A stretch of DNA of 64,000 nucleotides, taken from contig CM046836.1 in assembly GCA_025618425.1 (NCBI GenBank), positions 18,825,243-18,889,242 of the forward strand, written 5' to 3'. The stretch is from Heliocidaris tuberculata. Taxonomy: Eukaryota > Echinodermata > Echinoidea > Camarodonta > Echinometridae. The notes beneath the pieces are model-generated. The model made no database searches. It had not been told where the DNA came from and worked only from the letters and a program-made list of their open reading frames with translations. Position numbers and translations under genes: made by a program. This document shows, in pieces, positions 1 through 10,480 of the stretch (positions are counted from its first letter, which is position 1; each line of letters begins with the position of its first letter).

Positions 1-2157
1 ATGATTGAAGCCCATTCCTGCCCTAATTATTTGAATATATTCTCTTTTACAACTAGTTTTTAGGCAAGATAACGTGTAAGTACCATACCATAACATGTTC
101 ATTGGCTTTAAATAACATGAAATACAATATTGTGGCCACAAAGTAAAAATATGCTATGATTTCTACTTTAAAAAATAATACAGCTAACCATTGTACAATG
201 ATATTATTATGTTTTTGGCATTATAACCTTTAGTATAAAAAAAATCATAACATAAAAGTATATGAATTCACATGTACTGGTGACAATAACAAAGAATACT
301 AATATTTACATGATTTCTTATATCAAAACTACACCACTTAGCCAGAAGCTTTGCTGTGGATGTATTTCCTCAATCTGATGCCATCCATTATTTGTAAGAA
401 TTTTATGTCAAAGAACTGAAAAGTTTGTGAAATATCTTATTATGTTAACATGGTATCAAAAACTTCAACAACACTCAAACCAAGGAGATTCAGGGAACCA
501 AAGTAGTTTGTCATAAAAATAAATAAAAAATCAAGATGATCTGAGGATTATTACATCAGGTACACATGCACTATTTACATTTATGAGGTAATATCATAGA
601 AAGCTGTATAATAATTCTGTTTATCACCAAGGGTAAAATAATGTACATGTTCCATATAAATAACTACCTCGTGTGAAAGACCTATGGAAGAAGGTAATGG
701 TCATTGTATTACATCTACATCCCCATGAATCTCATTCCAGCTGTAATTATCTGAATACAATCCCTGTCTACAACTAGTCTTTATAGGCAAGATAACATGT
801 AAGCACTATACCAAAACAGGTTCATTGCCTGTAAATACCATGATATACAACATTGTGTGCACAAAGTAAAAATTGTGGTTTGAATTCTACTGAAAAAATA
901 ACACAGCTAACCAATGATGCCCTCAATCTGACATCTTCCATTTTTCGCAACAATGTTGGGGGAAAGATTGGAAGAAATCCTAAAATATTTCCAAAAAGTA
1001 TCTAATAAAGTTAACATGGTAACAATGAATCCATTAACATTCGAACCAACTATGTTCAATGAAACAAAATACTTTGTCATACAAAATTTCAAGATGTTCT
1101 AAGAAATATTAAATCACAAACACATGCATGCACTACTCATATCTAAGAGGTTGTACCTTAGAAAACTGTATATTCTGTTTATCACTAAGAGTAAAGTATA
1201 TGTATGGCAAAAATACATTGGTTTTGTTATTTTGTTAGCTAACACTTTTATTCTACTTGTTTTATCTCAGGTTAACATGAAGTGGAAAAAATTTGTGTTG
1301 CACCTTCACCCCCCCCCCCCCCCCCCCAAAAAAAGAAAGAAATGTTGTGAGCTGCAAAGATCCAACATGAGTACCTATCCCCAAGATATAGCCAAGAATT
1401 CATCCCTTCACAGTTTTTCACCATAATTTTGTTGTCTTTTTATATGTTTGTGAAATCAGGTAAACAGTTTTAAAACTATGATTGTTTATGACACCTTTGC
1501 TTAGTAAGTTTAATATTGGGTGAAGCATTTTCAGTTGAGGAGGAGGGGTGCAGACTAGGAATCAATCCCTTCAGTTTTTTTGGCAATTGGTTTGAAGTAA
1601 TGATTCTTACACCTGACAACTTATCATTTGCTTTCCTTTATGTGTTCTGCATCATTTGACACTAGATTTAACAAAAAGTATAGTATGACTAGCAAGTTAT
1701 ATGAACTTCTGTGACCTCATAGTGTCAGTCCTAAAATTTGAAAATTTTCAGTGTTTTGTGTACAGTCATGGTATGACTTTTTATGTTGGTGTCATATGAT
1801 GCACAATGCATGAAGGAAAGCAAACCACACAGTCATGTGGTTCAGAACACACATCTAAAGAAAAAAAAATGTTAAAGCAGAGTCTCAGACCAAACACATG
1901 AACAAAAAAAAAAAATTATAGCTTACTTCTGTATTATCACAATCAGAACAAATCACCAAGTTGAAGAAATGTGGAGGAGTAGAAAATAATCTGTTACTTA
2001 AGCAAAACAAAACAATAGATAATACCCATTTACAGCCTAATACTATAATATTACTTAATAGAAACAAAACTACACCACTGAACAACGATGTGTCAAAGCA
2101 CTACTGAATAGTACTGTCAGCCTAAGAGGTTGCATACAAGGCTTTTACTTCTCCTGC
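1..2157. repeat. 3' flank with diverged tandem duplication
   Basis: No exon is seen. Segment 1-650 is repeated, diverged, at about 710-1210: both share the aactagt...taggcaagataac block, the atacaacattgtg...cacaaagtaaaaat block, a cctcaatctga block and a ctgtttatcac block. The first copy has ~170 extra bases at 190-366. A 19-base poly(C) run occupies 1309-1327. From 2158 downward this would be the 3' UTR or flank of the minus-strand gene. Confidence 0.6.
1309..1327 (+). repeat. poly(C) tract, 19 bases
   Basis: An uninterrupted run of C followed directly by an A-run. Confidence 0.9.
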
Positions 2158-2183
2158 TTAGTTGTCATCTTCCTCTCCATCAT
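2158..2183 (-). CDS. Terminal exon, acidic C-terminus
   Basis: A 26-nt terminal exon after an attgcag acceptor. Joined to the exon at 3561-3700 it gives VEVMEDDGEEDDN and TAA at 2158-2160. The exact phase match and the acidic tail, common at C-termini of nuclear and cytosolic eukaryotic proteins, support it. The 3' UTR would run leftwards from 2157. Its small size means it rests entirely on the phase match and splice site. Confidence 0.6.
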
Positions 2184-3560
2184 CTGCAATATAATGATAT
2201 ATATATTGAAAGAACATTAATTATAGAAATACATCAAAATTTGTTAAAGAATAATTATACCAATAACAACAATTGCATATCTAGAACATGTAACTATAAT
2301 ATTTGTCAAGTTTTAAACATAGAGAAAGTATGTATTTACGATTATTGACTGTACCAACAAAGCCTTTCTTTAGTCATGGATGCCTTACAAAAATTCCATA
2401 ATTCCAAAACCCCAAACATATTTACAAAATCTTTAATTAGATCCATATTGAACCACAAAAGTCATTTTAATGTATTTATTTTTTTTATATTTGAAGTTTT
2501 TGGAATTACTGTGAGAACAGGCCAGTTTTATATCTTTGATTGAATTCTGTGAGCCTGATGAACGATCATGAACACTGAAAACTATTCAGATTATTACAAT
2601 ATATATATAGTAAATTAGTACTTGGTCTACTTCCATTTTGTCAAAGAACTGGATTGATCTTACTCCACACAGTCTAATTCCATTTGTCTAGAATCAAATT
2701 GTCTTAGCATTTGTTCCATTTGTCCCTTTGCCTATTTACCACTTCAGTTAATTTTTATTTTGTCTAATGACCGTTTGTCTAATAACCATTTAATCTAACA
2801 CTTCTTGATCTTCTACAGCTAAGAATATGCAAATTAGACCAACTGTTTTTTAAACCAAGTGGAATCTAGACCAAGTATATGTTAAACCAAATGCTGATTA
2901 ATTATTCCATCTGTTAGCAGACTAAGTGAGTATGGACTATAAGTGCATGTATGAATCAAATATTAAACTAACTGAAATTATATTCAATTTTGCAGATACC
3001 ACAAACAAACCACTTTTATGTATTTCCATGATTTCTATGCCCTTGACCTTAGACTTTGATAGCCCAAACAATAATCACAACAATGTGACTGTCAAATTTA
3101 CATATCGGTTAAGATCAAAGATGATCCATTTAACTGTTTTGAATTATCACAGGAAATAAATTAAATGGATACACGTCCTGAAAACCAAATTCCTTCATCA
3201 GCCATCTAAGGTGAGGAGAACCATTTCAATTGACCATATCATTCACATTTCATATAATTTCTATATTATTTCTTAACATAACCTATTATAAGCGCAGAAC
3301 ATGTACTACATTACAAATCATTGCAATTTAAAGTATCTTAACCTGTTGAATACTGAATTTTACATTTCCCATAGACTATGTACAGGGGTTTGCCAGTTCC
3401 TGCATGCAATGGGTTAAGAACAAGAAAATAAAAAAAAAATAAAAAAATCCTTTAACTACTCTGCAAATTTAGTCTGATATTTACTTGCCCATTAACTCAG
3501 TATTAAAAATATTCATATCAACCAAAGTTAAATAAAAAGTAAAATAAAGAAGTGACAAAC
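2184..3560 (-). other. Intron of the unrecognised gene
   Basis: AT-rich intron of 1,377 bp. Around 2,690-2,900 it holds a degenerate series of gtctaat/aaccattt motifs that recur at about 4,010-4,400 outside the exon, so a low-complexity dispersed repeat is likely. No other coding signal is seen. Confidence 0.4.
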
Positions 3561-3700
3561 CTTCCATTACTTCAACTGATATGATTTTGTCATCAACCCT
3601 TTCAATAATAATAGGTTTAGGCAGTTCTCCAAAGTTGATTCCATAGTCTCTGTCAAGGGTTACAACGGAACCACCTTCCAAGAGCAGGTCCATTGGAAAC
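3561..3700 (-). CDS. Exon of an unrecognised gene
   Basis: On the minus strand a tttgtttag acceptor and a gtttgt donor bracket 140 nt that read FPMDLLLEGGSVVTLDRDYG, then INFGELPKPIIIERVDDKI and ISVEVME. It enters with one base of a split codon and leaves in phase 1, which fits the exon at 2158-2183 exactly. The composition is that of a soluble, folded beta-rich segment. I do not recognise the family and assign no function. Confidence 0.7.
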
Positions 3701-4914
3701 CTAAACAAAAGTAAACAAATATACAAATCAAAATATCTTAGCAAAAAATACTTGATTTTCCACTAACACATAAATCATAGATATACAATACAAATACAAT
3801 GACTATTGAAAACAAACAAAAAAAACCCCCAAAACAAATTCAATGTTCCTTTCTATCTGGTCAAAAAGCACACAGTACTTTAAACTATTTAAATACATGT
3901 AAGAGAAAAAGAACTTATTCTTGTCTTGTCTTGAAATATGAAATTCTCTCAGTTCTAATCCAAAACCAAAACATATCCATGTATAAGGCTGTTTTATTTA
4001 TAGTTTATGAGCAAATGGTCAAATTGACTTATAAGCAAATACCACAGTGGCTAAACCCAATTGGTCTGCTAGCAATTTGGTCTAATATCCAATCAGTTTA
4101 ATATGTCTTTGGTCTAATTCCCACTTGGTTTAATGATCACATGGCCTATGTTCCATATGATCATAGGGCCTAATAATAACTGGTTACAAGCAGTAGACTT
4201 AGTGGTGTTAGGCCAAGTGCATGTTAGAGCAAAATAATGGTAACTGGAGAGATTGGTAAGTGATCATAAACAGTTATCTGTTTATGATCTCTCCAGTGTT
4301 AACTGGAGCTAAGGGTAATGAGGTACTAGATGTACATAATAGAATTAGACCATATCCAAATACAGTAATTCGGCAGTAGACAAAGTGGGTGTAGTTGAAT
4401 ATATATAGTGTAGACCAATATATATATCACTGGAATTATTTGACATAGTTTTAATGGTATCATCTATTCTTCTGAAACTCTTTTATTCATACGTTAATCT
4501 AGTTGAATATTCCACCACACATGGTGGTAAAGTATGCCACTTCCACTACCAGATTGGAAATGTATGGCTTATTGCTGTTGATTAATTCTATTTCACTAGA
4601 TACTATGATATGTTTGACCTTGACATGTGCCTATGTCACTACAACACTTAGTCAGGCCACTGTCCCACTTACATGTATGTATAAGTCATGTCTAAAGTGT
4701 ATTTTTCAAAGGTACTAAATTTATTGCAGTAACAAGTCATTTAGTAGTATTTTACTGATTGCTGCGACCATGAACTTCATGTCCATTGCCATTGGATCTA
4801 ATCAGATCATGGCCCTCCTATACATCAACCAAGTGTGGAGATATAATTGTCAAATGGTCCTTAAGTTATTGCGGAAAATAACTATTTTGATATATTTCAT
4901 TGAACACTGTATCT

Positions 4915-5617
4915 TTTCCTCCATTTTCCACCCTTAATAGTAGATATGCAGGTAGCAGCTGCGCTGGTGTGCTCCTACATGTCCTAGGCTATAACTTATT
5001 AGTTAGCAACTATTTTATTTTATGCAAACAACCCACATCCATAAATTTAATATCAACAATGGCAACAAAACAAAAAATTATGACTCTTGCTGTCTAACCT
5101 TACAATTCTCTGTCAAGTGGATGTTTTTATCACTTGTGGACGAACTTCCAGGACCTGTGGCTGTGTCCTGTATAGCAAAATATCGCCCCTTGTGCATGGA
5201 CAGTATTTGTTCACTATGCTTCATCATATGCCGGGGACATGTCATTTCTACAACGGAATTTCCACCTGAGTGGATCACTACCATTCTTACAAATTCGTAG
5301 GTGGTAGAGGAGTCTACTACTGAAGACTCTCTTTTGCTTCCAGGTTCTACAATATAATAGTAAGTCGTCTTGTATGAACGCGCCATCTTTGTAGTACTAA
5401 CAGCACATGAATAGACAATATACTGTACAAAATCAGTGATGCAATTGGCCTGGACACATGTTGTTGTTGTTGTTGTTGTTTCAGATTTTTTGGCGTATGA
5501 TTCGGTTCCGAATATTGACGCCATCTACAGTCGGGTTTCTGTACTTCTTTTTTTATTTTTGTAACCAAAGTCATGATTTTGGCTATTCAGCCAGTTTCCA
5601 TTTTAGCTTGACCTAGT
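4915..5617 (-). repeat. Tandem unit 1 of 3 (~705 bp)
   Basis: First of three head-to-tail units starting at 4915, 5618 and 6326 (tttcct-cattttccaccc motif). On the minus strand it has an uninterrupted 148-codon frame (5524 to 5078) beginning MASIFGTESYAKKSE and containing MARSYKTTYYYIVEPGS and HSGGNSVVEMTCPR. A possible donor (gttaga) follows HLTENCK. The family is not recognised. Differences from unit 2 are mostly amino-acid-changing, so I see no sign of purifying selection. Confidence 0.7.
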
Positions 5618-6325
5618 TTTCCTGCATTTTCCACCCTTAATAGTAGGTATGTAGGTCGCAGCTGTGCTGGTGTGCTCCTACATGTCCTAGGCTATAACTT
5701 AAAATAGATAGCAACTATTTTATTTTCTGCAAACAACCCACATCCATAAATTTAATATCAACAATGGCAACAAAACAAAAAATTATGACACTTGCTGTCT
5801 AACCTTACAATTCTCGGTCAAGTGGATGTTTTCATCACTTGTGGACGAACTTCCAGGACCTGTGGCTGTGTCCTGTATAGCAAAATATCGCCCCTTGGGC
5901 ATGGACAGTATTTGTTCACTATGCTTCATCATATGCTGGGGACATGTCATTTCTAAAATGGAATTTCCACCTGAGTGGATCACTGCCATTCTTACAAATT
6001 CGTAGGTGGTCGAGGAGTCTACTATTGAAGACTTCCTTTCGCTTCCAGGTTCTACAATATAATAGTAAGTCATCTTGTATGAACGCGCCATCTTTGTACT
6101 AGTACTAACAGCACATGAATAGTCAATATACTGTACAAATTCAGTGATGCAATTGGCCTGGGCACATGTTGTTGTTGTTGTTGTTGTTTCAGATTTTTTG
6201 GCGTATGATTCGGTTCTGAATATTGACGCCATCTACGTGCGGGTTTCTGTACTTGTTTTTTTATTTTTGTAACCAAAGTCATGATTTTGGCTATTCAGCC
6301 AGTTTCCATTTTAGCTTGACTTACT
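5618..6325 (-). repeat. Tandem unit 2 of 3 (~705 bp)
   Basis: Second copy, with a 149-codon minus-strand frame (6232 to 5783) closely similar to unit 1; about sixteen residues differ. The CAA/TTG-rich stretch that encodes poly-Thr in this frame (near 6,170-6,190) varies in length between units. Order, orientation and near-equal period show local tandem duplication. Confidence 0.7.
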
Positions 6326-7010
6326 TTTCCTCCATTTTCCACCCTTAATAGTAGGTATGCAGGTAGCAGCTGCGCTGGTGTGCTCCTAGTTTTTTTTATG
6401 TCCTAGGCTAGATCTATAATAACTTATTAGTTACCAACTATTTTATTTTATGCAAACGACCCACATCCATAAATTTAATAACAACAATGGCAACAAAACA
6501 AAAAATTATGACTCTTGTTGACTAACCTTACAATTCTCTGTCAAGTGGATGTCTTCATCACTTGTGGACGAACTTCCAGGACCTGTGGCTGTGTCCTGTA
6601 TAGCGAAATATCGCCCCTTGGGCATGGACAGTATTTGTTCACTATGCTTCATCATACGCCGGGGACATGTCATTTCTACAACGGAATTTCCACCTGAGCG
6701 GATCACTGCCATTCTTACAAATTCGTAGGTGGTCGAGGAGTCTGCTATTGAAGACTCTCTTTCGCTTCCAGGTTCCACAATATAATAGTAAGTCGTCTTG
6801 TATGAACGCGCCATCTTTGTAGTAGTAACAGCACATGAATAGACAATATACTGTACAAAATCAATGACGCAATTGCACCTGCCTGGGCACATGTTGTTGT
6901 TGTTGTTGCTTCAGATTTTTTGGCGTACAATTCGGTTCCGAATATTGACGCCATCTACGTGCAGGTTTCTGTACTTCTTTTTTTATTTTTGTTTTGGATT
7001 TTACTTTTGT
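6326..7010 (-). repeat. Tandem unit 3 of 3, frame altered
   Basis: Third copy. The shared frame from MARSYKTTYYYIVEPGS to HLTENCK is open, but the MASIF start is in a different frame because of small insertions near 6,870-6,890. To its right the sequence leaves the repeat at about 6,990 and continues as a distinct open frame (AQKITSSGRIIIDTGPANSS), so unit 3 may be nearest the ancestral locus and units 1-2 derived from it. Confidence 0.6.
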
Positions 7011-7405
7011 CGAGGAATTTGCAGGTCCGGTATCAATGATGATCCTTCCACTTGATGTTATTTTTTGGGCGTATCTTTTGGACAGTCCGGCTCGGTGCGT
7101 TGAGCAGATTTCTCGGTCTAGAATAAGACCTAGTCCCCTCTGATACGTGGAAAGGGCCAAGGAGCCAGAACCCTTAAAGTCTCCTCTCATTCCGGTGAGG
7201 AAAAAAAAAGAAAAGAAAAACAAAACAAGGCAAAACAAAACAAAACAAAACAGAATCGGGATGATCATAATTGCTCAAAAATGCAAATATAGCACGAGGA
7301 GCTGGAGGACAATTCATTGAGAAAATTAATACTGATGACAAAAGTTATAGGCCTATATATATATTGTAATGTCATGCAGTTAGTTAAAAATTTGGAATTT
7401 ACAAA

Positions 7406-7627
7406 ATGAAAGAAAGCGTACACTGTGAGGAGGATATTGAAAGTAACATAAATGATATAGACATGCATGTAAATAACATAGGCATAACAAAAGAGAAGTT
7501 AGTAGAACGAAAAGCAAGAAGAGCGCTGGAACAAAAGAAACTAATCAATCGATTCGGGGTGTTTTCGGAACAGGCATATATAGGCTGTCTTCCAAGCATG
7601 GCATGTATACTGTGGGTCGGAGGATGA
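7406..7627 (+). other. Short lysine/glutamate-rich open frame
   Basis: A 73-codon frame with coding-like composition (EDIESNINDIDMHV, KEKLVERKARRALEQKKL) that could form a coiled coil, ending in an unrelated hydrophobic run. There is no recognised family and no matching neighbour exon. It may be a remnant of a mobile-element gene or chance. Confidence 0.2.
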
Positions 7628-7659
7628 TCATTACAGTTATTTTTCTGTGATACAGATAC

Positions 7660-7751
7660 CTGCAATTCAGGGAAAGAAGTGGCATCTGACAGGAAACTGG
7701 ATGTTCCAAGATTTTCCTGAGAGATTTTCCACTCCTTTCCCCTGACATGCT
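7660..7751 (-). CDS. Tentative upstream exon
   Basis: The minus strand has a good donor (ttgcag then gtatct at 7659) and possible acceptors near 7,750. In the frame that would join the exon at 3561-3700 (phase 2 leaving, phase 2 entering) it reads MSGERSGKSLRKILEHPVSC then QMPLLSLNC. The join keeps an open frame across the ~4-kb intron, which would contain the triple tandem units. An alternative frame (SAKHVRGKEWKISQENLGTS) is also open. Weak; could be chance. Confidence 0.22.
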
Positions 7752-8278
7752 TGGCACTGTACCACTCGGTAAACAATTAAAATGATATACGCCATTATAC
7801 ACTAAATTATGTGCGCATTTAGGTAAAAGAGTTCTATGCATGTTCTCATGAATATTCATTGTGTGGGCTGATCCCTGGTTAAAAAAAACTAGCAAAAAAA
7901 TAGAAAATAAATAGAAAAGAAATAGCCCAGAAAATATATTTTTTGCCTATATTTTTACCGACCAGAAAATATGTTTTAAATAGACAACATTTGGAACAAA
8001 AAATAGCGGAAAAATATTGTTTTCTAAAAACATGTTTTAAAGCTATTTTTTAATGATTTCTTACATCTTCTGCAAAAAATCTATTTTAACTATATTTTTG
8101 CTCTCTTTTCCACAGCAGATAAAACTAGCTTTAAAATAGTGAATAGTGAATGAACACAGTATTTGTTTTATATACTGGCGCCAACTAGCGTTGAAATTGC
8201 GACAGAAAATGCTATTTACGGATTCGTAAATAGTACCTCGGATCCGTAAATAGTCTTTAAAAGAGAACAAAAAAATTG

Positions 8279-8350
8279 CGACGTGATCGGGAATCGAACC
8301 CGGGTCATTTGATTGGTAGGCAGAGGCATATACCAGTAGACCACATCCCC
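8279..8350 (-). repeat. tRNA-derived (SINE-like) segment
   Basis: On the minus strand it has an A-box-like TGGTCTACTGGTATATGCC and a perfect B box GGTTCGATTCC, about 30 bases apart. The acceptor stem does not pair and the anticodon arm is poor, so it looks like a tRNA-derived repeat head and not a functional tRNA. Confidence 0.5.
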
Positions 8351-9003
8351 ATAGACTTTACATGCAAAGCTGAAAAACGGCCTTGGTACAGATGCAATGT
8401 CAACTTTGAATTCAGAATTTCAGGATGATCCCGACATCTAATCAAAAAATGGATGGCACTCTACAGATAGCACATAGACTCAGATATGACATACTGAAAT
8501 TTGGGGGGAAATAGAGCAAAACTGACGGAGATACGGCTCAAAAAAGACCGGAATGTACAATCATGATTTGAGAAAAAGTCATGTCCCATATACAATACAC
8601 GTAAAATGCGAAAAATTGACATGCCTCCTTTCATCACAAGAATACAGAATGATGCCTTTGGCAAAATGAAAAATGGTGACTACCTTTCTTGTAGAGAATT
8701 GTCTCAGCTACAACATATCAAAATTTGGGCGAAAAAACGACAAATATTAAAGGAGTTACAGTCAAATTTGCAAAAATTTGATGACGTCATAAAAACGCAA
8801 AATGGAAATTTTGAGTTCCGACGCCATTTTAATGACGTCATGATATAATTGAGGGTCAATGGACACATGAAATGATATCTATTATTCATACTCTATCCAA
8901 ATATGAAAAAAAATTGGGGGGTCCCCATTCATTCTGAAGAGCTATAATGAATTATGTATAGGCACGTTTTTGCCCATATATAACCTATTAAGGGAGCTTG
9001 CGA
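8279..9003. repeat. Tandem unit A with tRNA-like segment
   Basis: First of two diverged copies about 845 bp apart. Shared blocks are gatcccgacatct (8428 / 9275), the gagaaaaagtcatgtccca block, the gaaaaattgacatgcctcc block and the gagaattgtctcagctacaac block. A tRNA-like segment on the minus strand starts the unit at 8279-8350. Confidence 0.65.
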
Positions 9004-9119
9004 GTGTGCGTGCTGCAAACTTTGATGAACGCTCATTCCTTTATTAATGGTCATAGAGAGATGAACAAGGTATCAAAATGCTCAGAATTATATGCTTAAT
9101 GTAATTACAGAAAAAAACA

Positions 9120-9850
9120 CCAAAAAAATGGTCCCACCGGGAATCGATCCGGGGTCGCCGGAATAGGAGGCAAGCTAAGTGCTTTACCAATGGACCAAAA
9201 TATTTCCAATAGAGATAACACATAAACGAAATACGGGATTCTGAAATCACATTTTGTAGTTAAAAAATGGGCATGATCCCGACATCTGATCAAAAATTGG
9301 AGGGCACACTTGTAAAAGCTTATAGTCTCAGCTATAACATACTAAAATTTGGAAGAAAATCGAGCAGAAATAACAGAGATACTGCTCAAAGAAGACGGGA
9401 ATGTAGAATCTAGATTTGAGAAAAAGTCATGTCCCATAGAGAATACACGCAAAATGTGAAAAATTGACATGCCTCCTTTAATCGCAAAAATACGCCATGA
9501 TGCCTTTGTCAAAATGAAAAATTGTGGCAACTGATCTTGTAGAGAATTGTCTCAGCTACAACATATCCAAATTTCAGCGAAAAACAACCAATATTAAAGG
9601 AGTTAGAGTCAAATTCGTATAAATTTGATGACGTCATTTTTTCAAAATCGATTTTTTTTTTTTTTTTTTTGAGTTCATATGCAAATGTGACGACGTTCCG
9701 ATCGATCGACCCCCAAATTTTTTTCATGAATTACAATTTACAACTCATAGGCTTTCAGAAAATGTAAAAAAAATGGGGGGTGTCTAGGCTTCCTGACGAG
9801 CTATGGCGGATTGAAGACAGGCATGTTTTTACCACTTTTTACATTATTTT
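9120..9850. repeat. Tandem unit B
   Basis: Second diverged copy of the unit at 8279-9003. It ends in a T-run near 9,650-9,670 where the two copies part. Confidence 0.6.
9130..9204 (-). repeat. tRNA-derived (SINE-like) segment
   Basis: Equivalent of the 8279-8350 segment in the second tandem unit: A-box-like TGGTCCATTGGTAAAGC and B-box-like GGATCGATTCC on the minus strand. Stem pairing is imperfect, so a working tRNA is unlikely. Confidence 0.5.
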
Positions 9851-10480
9851 GCCCCTTTTTACATTATTTTGCCCATTGACGCGCGCGTGTGGCCTTATGG
9901 AACGTCGAGAATGACTGTAAATAGTTGGAAATTGTCAAGAATCGTGTCAGGAATACAAACCATGCGAAAAAACGGCATTTTTACGTTCCGTACGTGCTGC
10001 GCGTGCGGACGGTCATGCATGGAAAATTTTGAAATGCTTAAAATGGCCTGAAACGTACTCTAATTTGATCAAAAAGTGTATTTGAGCATTTTTAAATTTT
10101 GACGCGCGCGTACGTGCGCGTCATGATGCGTGCGTAAATTTTGATGACATTTTATGTTGACCCTTGACCTGAAGTTTATGTGTTGTAAATATGGTTGATT
10201 TTTGATGATCCGTTGTGATGATATGATGAATCATGTAATTTTACAAAATGGCGCCTGGATGACGTCATGATGACCTGATGACCTTGAAAAGTTTCGTGTG
10301 ACATCTTCGTTATAAGCTTGATAACTGGTATGAAAATCACGGAAATTGATCAGGACAATTTTAAGATATCGTGCGCACAAAAATTGAGGATAAAAATAAT
10401 AAATGATAAATAATAAAGAAAATTCTGACGAAATTAAGAGGTGATCTGTCTACGACAGACCACCTGAAAAGAAGTATTTT
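9851..10480. other. CpG-rich repeat tail
   Basis: This contains several gacgcgcgcg/cgtacgtgcgcg blocks (about 9,880-10,130) that stand out in an AT-rich, CpG-poor setting, then AT-rich sequence with a ctgtctacgacag palindrome near 10,450. It probably belongs to the same dispersed repeat as the tandem units. No gene is seen. Confidence 0.35.

Noticed and set aside
5022..5300. Plus-strand frames in the tandem units
   Set aside because: They are antisense to the longer conserved minus-strand frame and change length between units.
8279..8350. A functional tRNA gene
   Set aside because: The B box is perfect but acceptor-stem pairing and anticodon arm fail, and a diverged copy sits in the next tandem unit, so it is a repeat.
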